From Blasia pusilla (Eukaryota; Marchantiophyta; Marchantiopsida; Blasiales), in the NCBI GenBank assembly GCA_050084515.1, contig CM114272.1:49848001-49912000 (forward strand): 64,000 bases of DNA. The letters run 5' to 3'. The position numbers were made by a program, and so were the translations under genes. Of the stretch, positions 10,950 through 21,880 are shown one piece after another. The notes below the pieces were generated by a model, which was not told the origin of the DNA, searched no databases, and worked only from the letters and a program-made list of their open reading frames with translations. Numbering within the stretch: the first letter of the stretch is position 1; every line of letters begins with the position of its first letter.

Positions 10950-12190
10950 CATGATGATGCGTTGGTGTTGGAGTTCCTACGGACCAGTAGGGTGCCAGAC
11001 ATAGTGAGTGCCAAGGAGCGAGACCGTATTCTTCAACGTGCTAAGAGGTATCGATTGGAGGGAACACATATTCTCCGTATGTGGGAGGATGGTAGAGTAC
11101 GAGTAGTGCCGCATTTGGCTCAAAGAGAGCGCATTGTGCGACATGCCCATGAGGAGTTGGGACATTTGGGGGTAAAGCGTACGTATAGCTTACTCCTTGG
11201 TCAGTATTGGTGGCGTGGCATGCATACTCAGGTGCAGCAGTTGGTGTCACGTTGAATGATTTGTGACCGGGTGAGGGCATCATTCAATGCCCCTACACCA
11301 TAGTTACACCCCTTGCCTATTATGGGGTTGGGTTACCGTTGGAGTGTGGACTTTGCGGGACCGTTACCATTGTTGATGCGACATCATCGATATGTGTTGG
11401 TGATGGTGGAGCACTTCTCCAAGTGGATTGAGTTGGTGGCATTACCTGACAAGGCAAGTGAGGGAACGGCGTACGCGTTTCTTGATAGAGTGCTTAGTCA
11501 TTTTGGTGCACCAGATGAAGTGTCTTGACCGACCGACAGAGTCTGAGTTTCAGGGTGAGTTTGGTCTTGTGTGACAAGGCGTTGATTGATCATCGGACCA
11601 CATCTCGAGATCATCCGAGGCGGATGGTTTGGCTGAGCGTGTGGTTCAGACGGTGAAGAGGGCATTGCGCAAGTATGGCCTACAGAAGGGGCATCTTGGA
11701 GACTGGGATATTCAATTGCCATGGTTAGCCATGGGGTATAGGTTCAGTCGCCAAGCATCCTTGGCTTCCTTCTCACCTTATTTTCTGTTATACGGCCGAG
11801 ATCCAAACTTGCCAACAACAATTCGTCGGGAGTCTAGTGAGGTGGTGAACCTTGATGACCCAGAGATGTGGATGAGGGTGTGTTCTCAGCGGGCAGAGCT
11901 CTTTCGGAGAGTTATGCCAACAGCCTTTGAGAATCTTGCCATTGCTCAACATAGAGATACGTTGCGGTATGCAACCATTTGGGGTGGAGGTTATCGACCA
12001 TCGATTCGTAGGTTCCATGTGGGGGACTTTGTCTATTTGCAGCAGATTGCACCGACAACCTTAGATGTGACGGCAGGCCGCACTATTTTACGAGTGCGCG
12101 AGGTGTTAGCTTCTAGAGTTCTCATGTTGGAGGGTCGTGATGGAGTTGTTTGGAAGGACCATGTGCGTAATTATGCGCCATGTCATCTTC
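10950..12190 (+). pseudogene. Family A integrase
   Basis: Zinc-binding HHCC region (HAHEELGHLGVKR ... QYWWRGMHTQ), in which the first Cys is replaced and followed by a stop (about 11253). Core around WSVDFAGPLP and KWIELVALPDKASEG. A frameshifted stretch near 11520-11630 covers the second Asp. AERVVQTVKRALRKYG at about 11632 provides the Glu. The frame 11629-12315 continues with a C-terminal VYLQQIAP...VWKDHVRNYAP segment, like the post-core domain of gypsy integrases. Integrase joins the DNA copy to the host genome; this copy is broken. Confidence 0.85.
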
Positions 12191-12246
12191 CAAATATGGA
12201 TGGTACTGTTGACCCAAGCTTAGCCATGATACGTGCTAGCTTGAGA

Positions 12247-12387
12247 TGCATGTTGTGTGGGTTTGTTGGTAGCGGAGCCCGTATGTTGGTGTGTGATCGG
12301 TGTTCTAGGGGTTAGCACATGATGTGTTTGACTCCACGTATGGATGTTGTTCCTACTGGAAGGTGGGTTTGTCTTCGATGTATTTAG
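12247..12387 (+). pseudogene. Family A C-terminal PHD finger (Trp changed to stop)
   Basis: CMLC, CDRC, H, C, CLRC spaced as a C4HC3 PHD finger and fused to the end of integrase. In this copy the Trp in RGWH is TAG, so the finger is truncated. The natural stop is at 12385-12387. Confidence 0.85.
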
Positions 12388-12561
12388 GAGAGGTAGATGA
12401 CTTGATCTTTGCATGATATGGATTACAGATGTGCGACTAATGATGGGGCAACCTAGCACCCGGCCTTCTGATTCGTGCACCCACGAAGGTGTATAGCATG
12501 TAGTAGATGTATAGGGCTACCTGGGAGTTAGAGGGACCTAACCACTTGATTAGGGGGCGAG
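12388..12561 (+). promoter_or_regulatory. Family A 3' spacer and putative polypurine tract
   Basis: Non-coding stretch between the pol stop and the first X block, ending in TTAGGGGGCGAG. This purine-rich run resembles the primer site for plus-strand synthesis. The equivalent on the minus-strand copy lies at about 47757-47770. Confidence 0.4.
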
Positions 12562-12665
12562 TTGTGGTACACTTATGTTTGTGGATGCTCTCGTCTATGT
12601 TATGTATGTATGTGAGTGTGGTATGTCAGCGATGTATGTTGTATGACGATGTGGATTCGCACGAC
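12562..12665 (+). repeat. X1 block preceding the 3' LTR (family A)
   Basis: A 104-bp block starting TTGTGGTACAC and ending GATTCGCACGAC. It is repeated at 13038-13141 with a single difference that I can see. Confidence 0.85.
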
Positions 12666-13036
12666 AACTTCCATGACCATACGGATTATGTCGTAGAGTA
12701 TAGTGTGCTAGTAGAGGCCATACCTTATGTAGGACCGTAATGGCTAGGTAGAGATGTTGTTTCATACATAGGGTTGGGGGTTACTCAGTTGGGGGTGACT
12801 TTCCCAATAGGGCCCACTCTTAGGTTGGAGGATATAGTGTGGAGTGCACCCAAAGAACAGTCAGTTCTTTGAGTTGACCTTGTTGCGTTGGGAGTTAGCC
12901 TTGGCAGTGAGTAGAGCTCTTGGCTATGGTGTTTCCCGCAAGCTTCGACCTAGATTCTCCCATCGTGGAGTGGGTTTGGCTCGATTGTATGTGATTCTAT
13001 ACGTGTTTTATGACAGTAGGTCTTTCACGGATTTCA
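12666..13036 (+). repeat. Family A 3' LTR body
   Basis: Matches 47262-47640 and 56575-56953 (both minus). It ends with CACGGATTTCA. The start is altered here (TTCCATGACC instead of TGTCATGACC). Confidence 0.8.
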
Positions 13037-13037
13037 G

Positions 13038-13141
13038 TTGTGGTACACTTATGTTTGTGGATGCTCTCGTCTATGTTATGTATGTATGTGAGTATGGTAT
13101 GTCAGCGATGTATGTTGTATGACGATGTGGATTCGCACGAC
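13038..13141 (+). repeat. X2 block following the 3' LTR (family A)
   Basis: A near-identical second copy of the 104-bp X block, placed directly after the LTR end. The following sequence (AAAGTTATTCTC) is unrelated to the LTR, so GCACGAC marks an element boundary. Confidence 0.85.
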
Positions 13142-13844
13142 AAAGTTATTCTCTGTTAAGCAAATTTCATACATCTTCCTCACTCCACATTCTTTCTCTC
13201 TCACAAATCCACAATCATGCACTTCCCATATCCTGTAGACCCAATTGAATATAAAGTGATACCACCACACTTCAGAGTGGAAAAGTGGAATACTTCCTAT
13301 TTCATCAAAGACACAAAGGGACTACGAAGTCACATATAAATTTTCGTAAATTTATATATGACTTGCTAGTAATACTAACTAGTAAGGTGTCGGTGCGATG
13401 CACGAGAAATAAAAAGTATTTGAGTAGTCCTTCCTCCGGGTCGTGGAAGGAGGGGACGCGAGTGAAAGGACTAATGATTTAACAAAATTTCAAATTTTTT
13501 TTGCATAGGAGGTGAAATATTTATTTCCCAATTTCCACTTGTAAAAAAGTGAAATGTTTTGAAAAAAAAAAAACTTTGTCCCGTAATAATACAGATGATA
13601 AACAGAGAAAATGGAAAAATAAATGCCTGGGTGATAAAAGAGGAAAAGTTATCCTATTCTTACGGATTGGTTGGCATGGAGATACGACCTGGATATGGAA
13701 TGTCCTAACACTTCCATCTTTCCCGTACACGCTGTCAGTTTTCGCTCTAGGATGCAAGGGAGGGTGTGCGTTGTCGACAGGGGATATCCCCTCATTCCCC
13801 TGTCAGAAAACAAAGATGCACTTCGATAAAAACGAGTGATGGAA
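13142..13844. other. No gene recognised
   Basis: About 700 bases between the gypsy 3' end and the non-LTR element. Contains an A-run at 13561-13573. Short open frames occur, but none has a recognisable domain. Confidence 0.5.
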
Positions 13845-14376
13845 AACCCATCGGAAGTACAAAAGAGGGGGACTCAAAGAGTCAAAATCTGAAGGCCACA
13901 ACAGGACCAGAAAAGGAAGAAGGGGGCATTCCCCCTAACGCATTTAAAGCTCACCAACAGCAGAGACAATATCAGAAACAACAAGAGAGCTATGACTACT
14001 ACTAAGTGGGCCTCTAGCGCGCGGCGTCTCCATGACTGAGCCCGCCGCAAAATCCCATTAGCCTGGGCACGCTGCAACGCTATGGAGACCCGCCGCACTG
14101 TCTGAATCGCAGTAGCTAAGGACAACCCATTTCTTGAGTGGAGATGATGGGCGCGATCCGTAAGGAACGAGTCGAACCTCTCCCCCATAGCCCCATACAT
14201 CTCTATGGCCAGGGGGATGAAGATGTGTCCCTCGTGTAGTCGACTGTAGATATGTGTCTTCTTCGCCGCCGCCGCCGCCGCTCCTTGTAGCATTCGCCCT
14301 TGGGCCACCACTTGGGCTCTGACCGCCTCCCGCGAGGGGATCTGTGACTACCACGTCCGCCACAACCACCTCGGCC

Positions 14377-14922
14377 TCACGTGTCATGTAGAGATCGGCA
14401 CGAATGAGGGAATCCCGCATGGAGTAGTGCCTCTCTCTCTGCACATGGAAGCCACTCCGAGCAATACATGAACATGATATCCCGCATTGCATCGTGAGTG
14501 GCTATCCTCTCACCCCCAACTGGACAGCGTGCCAAATGCACACCAAGTGGATCCAGGCTCCGGCGACACTCGCAGTGTGTCGAACCAACCACCGATGGTT
14601 GGGGGAGGCCCAAGCGGAACCGCATCGCTGTGGTATAGGTAAGTGGTGCGATACGGAAAGCCTGGAGAAGGGGGCGCGCCCCTACCCATGAGCCTGCCCC
14701 CTTTCCGGAGCAAGAGCGAATACGGGCCCTAACCTCCATGGGGATATTCCCGTCAGACATAGTGCCTCTAAAAACTGCCTCAAAGTGGGCTTCCATCAAG
14801 GAAGATTGGAGCCAGGACTGACCGGAGGTAACTAAGGAGGAGAAAGTGGGAGAACAGCTCGGCCTCAACTCGAAGGGAATCTCTACAAGCTGTGAGTGAA
14901 GAATGAAGTGGGAAAGAGCCAT
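14377..14922 (-). pseudogene. LINE-like C-terminal region with CxC...H...C motif
   Basis: A 181-codon open frame. Central to it is CECRRSLDPLGVHLARCP followed by GGERIATHDAMRDIM, a Cys/His arrangement seen downstream of RT in some plant and protist LINE-like proteins. The second copy (40198-40683) keeps the D..NVHLARCPIGGERISTHDAMRD part but has lost both leading Cys residues (YEY instead of CEC). Confidence 0.6.
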
Positions 14923-15132
14923 CCTCGACCTGGGAGACGTAGTGTAGAAGGAGCGGTCTATCTCTAACCAAAAATCGGGAGCAAAGGAGGGGTGCCACTA
15001 TGGCCCAACTCCCTAAAAAAGCGGAGGGCGCCACTAACTCGGTCGAGAGAAGACCTACTCCACCAAAAGAAATCGGCCAAGAGGCCTGTCTACGAGCTAA
15101 CTCCCCCATGGGGCACTCTAAGGAGCCGGGTC

Positions 15133-15899
15133 CTAGAAGATCCCCAAACACTGCATGAGCTTCCTATCAAAGGATCTATATAGGGAAGAAAGGTGACTAG
15201 ATGTCCAGACAGTTCTAGTGAGGTAACCAGGTCTACGAGCAAAACAAGAAGAGAGAATGCCGAAGGCGACTTGAGGGTCACCAATCCTCGTAAGATCATC
15301 AACGTGGAGAAGATCCTCGGTAAGAGCCGCCACGAAAGTCGATACAAAGACCTGGCTCGAGCGGTACTCCCAAGACTTGAAGCCCTCCGACAGTCGCAAG
15401 AAGCCGTCGGGTAAATGTAGATCATCACGTAGGCCTGATGGAGACCAAGCCTTGCACTTCCCCACCTTCACCGCCAGGCCGACACGTGCCAACGTGTCTT
15501 TGAAAAGTGCTCGAATGCTGGGGACAACCAGATCTCGGGACCAACAATATGTATCATCATTGCCAAACAAAGGGAACATGCAACCCGGGAAAGCCTCCAC
15601 CGTAGAAAGAACCGCTCCGTAATGAGCCACAAACAAACAACGCGCCACCCGGAGGGTCACCTGACGAGTCCCGTGAGAGATTCCAAGACCGTGACCTCCT
15701 CCTCGAATCCACCATGGTGGAAATAGAGGGCCGAAGGGGCCCCATAGAAAGCCTGCACAAAGGGAATGAGGCTCGCCATGGGGCCACCCGCGTCCCTCAA
15801 CTCTGTGAATATAGTAGCCCGAGATACTGAGTTGAAGGCGTTCTCCACGTCCACTTGGAGAACCACCCACTCTCGATGTACATCTAGACAAGCCCTCAA
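15133..15899 (-). pseudogene. LINE-like reverse transcriptase fragment
   Basis: The palm-domain motifs run across three frames, so this is not translatable as one protein. The usual [FY]ADD box reads GNDD, keeping the two Asp residues but with Ala changed to Asn. The first-Asp motif is in VDVENAFNS. I assign it to non-LTR retroelements from the order AFNS, GDP..G, DDT, GL...KC. Confidence 0.75.
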
Positions 15900-15960
15900 A
15901 CCTAAGGCAACCGTCTCACATCCGGCTGGCGTGGCAACTCCAAACTGATGCGGACTCAGA

Positions 15961-18608
15961 TGTGACTGGAAAGCCTCACGGAATTACAAAGCGAGAGTAC
16001 AACTCACCAACCGCAAGAGCACCAACCCCTGTCAGCAGGGCACATGCTCCCGCCATGTTTAGTGAAGCTCACGCGCTTGGTAGGTATCCGAAATTCGGCA
16101 TCTGCCGGTGGAAAGCGCTTGGGCCCGTGCCTTCCCAGTCTATGTGCCGCACGGGTTCATTTCTAAAACACCCGATCAAACACGGGGATTTACCAAACTC
16201 GCACGGATTGATTTATGGGTGGGAGGTACTTTGTGAGCAAACTTGTGGATTCGTGGGCGGAAGCAATTCTGTGTGTGATAATTGCCTCGAGTGATTCGGG
16301 GCGTGCGGGTTGGCATGTTTCAAGAGGAGAATCCGCGTCTGGGGTGGCGGTTCTGCTCCGTGGAGATTGAGAGACGGAGCGGTCTATAATAGCAGGTCTG
16401 CGTTCAGGATATTGGTCTGTTTTGGCGAACTGGGGCGTGTGGATGGTGTATCACAGTGTCATCAGTTCTCGCTGACTGGAATCTGGATTCGCCGAGGATC
16501 GAGGGAAGGAGGGAAGTCCGCTGCAGGCAGAAACTGGGGCTATGTCAGGACTCGAGGAGTCAGTGGACGCAGTCTTTGCCTACGGATCAGCAAACAGTAC
16601 ATGTTTAGTTAGCCATTTGAGGATGTGCGTGCGACATGTTGTGTTTCTATCTGAAGGAACAGGCTTGCTTAGCCCTAGGGATTCCGTTCATATTGTCATC
16701 GAGCCGTAGTCGCAGTAGCGGCGTTGATAAGGGACCACTAGAAAGTGGTGGTGCAGCGCGTTGGATATAGTGCAGGGAGTCTCTATTCTGGGGAGTGAAT
16801 TTAGTCTATCTTTTCGTGCCCTACGCAGTGAGCTATGGTTACTAGTGGCGTATTCGAAGGCCAAAAATTATTCTGGAAATCCATGGATTCCAGTGGTTGC
16901 GTGACGTTGTGTCTTCCATTTGTTTCCATTTCCAGCACTGAAATACAGTTCGCGTCCAAATGATTTGACTCCTCGTTAAGCTTACACGGTATGGTTCGCG
17001 CGACTGGTGACGATCCAGCGATCTTGATTTGTTGCGTGATGTCAGTGAAAGATTGTACAAGAAGGGTTTGTGAATTCCCAATCGATGACCGCGACTCGGC
17101 ATTTGACAGTTCGTCAGCACACCCGAGAGTGGTGCGTGTCGGTCCCTAATGAGCCTTTGGTTTACTTACATCCAAACTTGGAAAGATTGATTAGCGCGGT
17201 TCCACTACTTAGACTGCACTCATCCGTACAGTGAGGCACAGAGCGACCGCCACCATCTAGGCCTGAGGAGGTAAAGCATTTGACTGGTGAGAACGCATCC
17301 TTTCCGGTGCGTGGCAGTCGTGAAATCCGGGGATGGCCGAAAGCTGTGCTGCGACTTAGAGCCGTGCGAGATTCCGAGTGCAAGCGAGGAAGCGGGAAGG
17401 AAAACGAAGAATAGTGCTTAGTACGAGGCGTACAGGATAAGTATGGAGTGGAGAGATATAGTTGACAGCGATCGCAGGTCCGAAAGGAGAACGTGACGTG
17501 CATCTTAAACAGCGATTCCCGGCATATTTTGGAGCTGGGAACCATTCAACATCCGGTCATTTACTTAGACCAGGAGCATTTGACTTCCCGTCCTGCCCAG
17601 TTGCTTTACTGATCCAGGAGCTCATGCATGTGAGCGCGTGCGCTTGCGCTCACCGTTCTAAACATCTCATAATAAGCTTACACGAGTGAGTGTCGTGCTT
17701 GCTACTTTACGAGCCGTGGGGCCCCAAAGAATCCATCCGAAAAATCTAAGTTAGAGCCAGAAACGGCTTCCCGGCAATCGTTGAACGAGTTAGCAACTAA
17801 ACAATTGCGTACACATACATCGTGCTTGGAGATTTGACAGCTGTGAATCCGAGCCTTGCGGGCAGCGGTTTCCTGAGAGAGGTAGTGACGAGGGCCGAGC
17901 GGCGGAAACAGTCGTGGGTCTAATGAGACTTTCCTGAGCGAGTGGTTGGAGCCTTAGAATTCAACGATTAAGAAGACAGCCTCTTACGAGCGAGCGGGCC
18001 CCGTCGTGCTTACCACGAGCATTGGAAGTCAGCCCTCCGGTGCACTGAATTCCGTGTCTGCGTGTAGACTACAACTCCTCTCTCATCTCTTCTCCTGTCC
18101 GCAATGTCCGGAGACACCACCAGGAATTTGCCCCAAAAAATCTGCTTTGTCAAATTGAGACCCGCATTTACTATAAGTAGTCCAGCATATCGTAGCTCTC
18201 CTCTCATCATTACTTATCCGGTCGTGAGTCCTGATGCACACGGCCACCGCGTCAAGCTCCTGTCTCGATTCCCCAACCCAAAGTCTCCTCATTTAGTTCG
18301 GTCTTCTCTTATCTTCTACAAATGCTCATCCCAGCAGGTCATTGTGTAGTGTTTTGTATCCAGTCCCCGTCGGAGTGACACGCAAGGAAAACGAGGGAGA
18401 TTGGAGGGAACAAATCCTGTTATCAAGGTCTCTGCGTAGAAGGAATGGTAGAGAAGTGGTAGCGTTTCGGCATCCTGTCCATTCAAACGAGTTTCAATCG
18501 AGTCCGAGAGACGAGAAAGTAAAGTGAGAGGAATCAGGGTCTCGTCGTAAGGAAGAAGGAGAATCGGTGGAGAACAGTGTCCCGCAGAAAGTGGGACATC
18601 GTTCGGAG
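15961..18608. other. No gene recognised; possible promoter region of the secreted repeat protein
   Basis: About 2.6 kb with no domain I recognise on either strand. A TATA-like CTATAAGTAG is at about 18171-18180, some 430 bases upstream of the signal-peptide start at 18609. That it serves this gene is only a guess. Confidence 0.3.
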
Positions 18609-20293
18609 ATGATGTTGTGGTTTGCTTTGCTGCTGTTGTTGTTCAAAGCTCCCGGAAGCCAGTCTCGACTGCTGCCTCAGGAGCAGCTCCGTGCGGCGAG
18701 CGGGCTCCAGGAAGACTCTGTGGCGACCGTCTTGTTTAATCCTTCGTCGACAGAGTTTCTGACGAGCGAGAATTATCTAGCGTCGGACGTGGGCACGGGT
18801 GGAAGCAACAGGAATCATTTGAATGTGGCTGCTAGCGAGAAAGGGAGTGACCTCCTGAGCAATCTGGGGAGAGGAGGAACACCTCCTGCCCCTAGCCATG
18901 GTAACCATCTGATTGTTGAAGACACGAAGACGCACCGGGCCGGCCTCCCTTAAATGCAAAGAGTGAGCTCCTCACCAACTTGGCATCCACTCCCAGTGAT
19001 GGCAATCATTTAATAGTCAAGAAGAAGAACAGATCACCGCCTGCGTTCACAGCTGAGATCCTAACCAACATGGCTGGACGTGCATCCGCTCCCAGTAATG
19101 GCAACCATTTGATTGTTAAGGATGGGAAGAAGCAGCCGGAAACTCCTATGTCAGATTCGGAGAGCGATGTCTCCACCAACTTTGCTGGATCTACTCCCAG
19201 TACTTCCGACCATCCGATTGCGGGGGACGAGAAGACGCATCCGACACCACCTTCAGTTGCATTCGTTTCAAAGAGTGAGCTTCTCACTAACCTCGCATCG
19301 ACTCCCAGTAACGGCCACCATTTGATTGTCGAGGATGGGAAGAAGCACCGCGCACCTCCTGCATTCACTGCTGGGATCCTCACGAGCTTGGCTGGAACCC
19401 CATCCTCTCCCAGTCAGGGAAACCATTTGACTGTGGATGATGGCAAGAAGCACCGCACACCCCCAGCATTCGCTTCGGAGGTTCTGACCAACCTGCGCGG
19501 GACTCCTTCCGCTCCCAGCACTGGCAACCATTTGATTGTCGAGGATGGGACGAGGCACCGCGCGCCTCCTGCCTTCACCGCTGAGCTCCTCACGAACTTG
19601 GCTGGGACCCCATCCTCTCCCAGTCAGGGAAACCATTTGACTGTTGAAGATGGCAAGAAGCACCGAATGCCCCCAGCATTCGCTTCGGAGGTTCTCACCG
19701 ACCTGCACGGGACTCCTTCAGCTCCCAGCACTGGCAACCACTTGATTGTAGAGGATACGACGAGGCACCGCGCACCTCCTGCATTCACCGCCGAGATCCT
19801 CACGAACTTGGCCGGAACTCCATCTTCTCCGAGTCAGGGAAACCATCTGACTGTTGAAGATGACAAGAAGCATCACACACCCCCAGCATCCGCTTCGGAG
19901 GTTCTCACCGACCTGCACGGGACTCCTTCCTCTCCCAGTGACATCAACCATTTGACGGTCGAGGACAAGGCGAAGAACCGGTCACCTCCTCCATTCACCT
20001 CGGAGATCCTCACCAACTTGGCTGGAACCGCGTCCACCCCCAGCAATGTCAATCATTTAACAGTTCAAGAGAACACAAAGAGGAATCGAATTCCAACCCA
20101 TGATGCCAGCGCTCCGGGCGTAGAACTCAAAACTCAAATCCCCCCACGGATTTTCGGCGAGATTTCTCCGAGCAATACCTCTCCCGCTGGCGGCGAGAAA
20201 GTCGGTTGCTCCGAATCAATTTTTGACAGCTTCGATGTCATGGCGCAGCAGTTCACCAACTCCATCCGTCGTTTGGCTACTGCTTACGCGTAG
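18609..20293 (+). CDS. Secreted protein with ~13 tandem 35-residue repeats (one apparent frameshift)
   Basis: The start at 18609 is preferred over the in-frame ATG at 18567 because it begins directly with a signal peptide (MMLWFALLLLLFKAPGSQS). About 13 repeats of roughly 35 residues follow. Each has a GNHLxVED core, a basic KKHR or TRHR step, PPAF, and an ILTNLAG-like end; two alternating subtypes imply duplication of 70-residue pairs. The C-terminus (CSESIFDSFDVMAQQF) is unique. The frame changes by one nucleotide near 18938-18950: the first part stops at 18951-18953, and the repeat phase resumes in another frame (NAKSELLTNLAS at about 18953). I do not recognise the family. It could be a secreted structural protein or a multi-copy peptide precursor. 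Confidence 0.65.
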
Positions 20294-20664
20294 AGCGCAC
20301 AGATCCTACTGTCTTTCCTCAGAAGGATCCAATTTCGGTATCCATTATCAGTATTATCCACGATACATCCTGGGAACCGTCACGGACATGTTCGCCTCAA
20401 CTGTCAAGTAATTATAAGATAGGCACAACTCTCTGAGAGTTCGCGCCGTCCAAGTATCGTCATCGTAGTAGAGCATCCAGGCCGACTTCATGGTACGCTA
20501 CTTTGCATGATTTAGAGTGTCGATCTGACATCTATGTTCATTTTCTGGTGCCACCTCTCGCCAGCTCCATAGCATCGCCTGTACGACTTCAAGGCCTCTC
20601 ATCTTACGAGCGACTTAGCGATTTCTACCAACTCCATGCAGTACCTCGAGTTTTGGACTCGAAT

Positions 20665-20702
20665 GTTCATTAATTGGAGCTGGACAACTCCAATTAATGA
20701 AC
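20665..20702. repeat. Perfect 15-bp inverted repeat with 8-nt loop
   Basis: GTTCATTAATTGGAG and its exact reverse complement are separated by CTGGACAA. It could be a small transposon footprint, a structured RNA, or a cruciform-prone site. Confidence 0.9.
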
Positions 20703-21176
20703 TGCTCAGGTGTGAGGTCGAGTTCCATCTTCTGTGCTGCTCGGATGGATCGGCCAAAATGTAAGAACGTTCAGGCACTCCGTGGAGTGGGTCAATTCTG
20801 CATCGAAGCTTGGGAATAGGTACACATGCACAGCTCTGCAAGTGCAGCACCTCCCTCATGACACTCATCGAGCTCCGTCCCCGCCCGTCATTACAGAAAG
20901 AGAGAGATCCTATCACTGCTCGAGTTGCAATCATTTATGAGCACAAGCTCTTGGAACTGATAGAGCAGAGGTCGACAATTTTCCCTTGCGATGAACCCCA
21001 ATCCATTTCGACAGTAGAATCTTGACCCAATTCTGTCCGTCATACGGATCTCGAGCTCCTCAATTCAGCAGAGGATGTCGCAGCGTCAGCAGCAAGATCG
21101 GCTTCATCGCCCACTGGAGAATATATGTAATATACGTTGTGTGCATATTTGCGAGGGGGAGAGAAAATTCTACAAG

Positions 21177-21252
21177 TAGACATCTCCAGTGGATACTTGT
21201 TCATCACTATTATTTAGACATCTCCAGTGGATACTTGTTCATCACTATTATA
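21177..21252 (+). repeat. Tandem duplication, 38-bp unit, two copies
   Basis: TAGACATCTCCAGTGGATAC... occurs twice in a row, with nearly identical copies. Confidence 0.85.
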
Positions 21253-21715
21253 TACATCTTAGATTAGCAGTGAAGATGGAACATTGCAAGCACCGCGACT
21301 TTAGAAAGAAAACTTCGAAACTATCCATTTCCTTTGGATTTCCATATTATTAGAAGTCTTGCAAGCGCTGTCGAGCACAAGATGGGTCCTTCCATATCGA
21401 ATTGAATTGGAACCTATAGTCATATGACTCCTATGCTCATCTTATCACTTATTAATTGGGGATCCAGGTGCTTAGCTAATTGGGATCTCAAAAGTTTCTC
21501 TTCCGACCTCAAAAGTAAAGATGACCATTTGCGTCACAGCCGTGTCTTTTAGCGTATATCTTCACGTGGAGATATGTTTTGGACTACAGTAGTTGGATTG
21601 CGTTCTTATTCCCCTATACTTGTGGCGTAAGGGAACCGCTCCTGTCCCCGACTTCAAGCGGGTCCCCAAACAAGGAGTACAAACCCTCAATAGTTCTTGA
21701 GTTCAGGATTCATAT

Positions 21716-21880
21716 TCAAGAGAGAAAAGTCCGACTATTTTGTAACTTCATCCGTTCACCCACTGCTTGGTTTGCGATGTCCACAAAGAATTTCTCGTCC
21801 TGATCCCATAAGAGGATAACAATCACTAATGGGATCTCATCCAAAATTCGGTCTGCTTCACTGGCCTGCTTCCGGTCCAT
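21716..21880 (-). CDS. Short unassigned ORF (54 codons), possible gene fragment
   Basis: Minus-strand frame starting MDRKQASEADRILDEIP and ending GERMKLQNSRTFLS with a stop at 21716-21718. The frame stays open upstream to about 21925, where two stops occur. The composition looks protein-like, but I recognise no family and no splice partner. It may be a chance ORF. Confidence 0.2.
   Translation of the reverse strand: MDRKQASEADRILDEIPLVIVILLWDQDEKFFVDIANQAVGERMKLQNSRTFLS

Larger units (their letters stand above)
4973..13141 (+). mobile_element. Ty3/gypsy family A retrotransposon, 5'-truncated copy
   Basis: Homologous along its length, in opposite orientation, to the copy at 47179-56953. Order: gag with zinc knuckles, protease, C5-methyltransferase, reverse transcriptase, RNase H, integrase, PHD finger, 3' LTR. 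Homology begins near 4973 inside the leader, so the 5' LTR is missing. Internal stops, frameshifts, a 135-nt deletion in RT and a ~120-bp inversion show that it is non-functional. Confidence 0.9.
13845..15960 (-). mobile_element. Non-LTR (LINE-like) retrotransposon, decayed copy 1
   Basis: Minus-strand reading in several frames gives RT blocks: VDVENAFNSVSR (15657-15899), SSGDPPGGALF in a second frame (15557-15787), and FGNDDTYCWSR followed by VGLAVKVGKCKAWSPSGL in a third (15133-15891). Farther downstream are C-rich and H-rich pieces (CECRRSLDPLGVHLARCP, near 14540-14580) like the zinc motif near the end of LINE-like proteins. At least two frameshifts separate the RT blocks. A related copy lies at 39577-41080. 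Confidence 0.75.
20294..21715. other. No gene recognised; hairpin and short duplication
   Basis: Downstream of the repeat protein. Contains the perfect hairpin at 20665-20702 and a 38-bp tandem duplication at 21177-21252, listed separately. Confidence 0.5.

Noticed and set aside
13038-13141. X2 as the start of a second, tandem family A LTR
   Set aside because: X copies end at the same GCACGAC/GCACAAC point with unrelated flanks in several places, and in the right copy that point coincides with the AAGAT duplication. A random truncation of a second LTR is less likely, though not excluded.
18980-20293. Regularly spaced repeats that could suggest a CRISPR-like or satellite array
   Set aside because: The ~105-base period is a multiple of three, keeps one reading frame and is preceded by a signal peptide, so it is a protein repeat.
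20599-20934. Minus-strand ORF containing MREVLHLQ, like the start of beta-tubulin
   Set aside because: Similarity stops after eight residues. The next tubulin residues (GGQCGNQIG) are absent, so it is a chance match.
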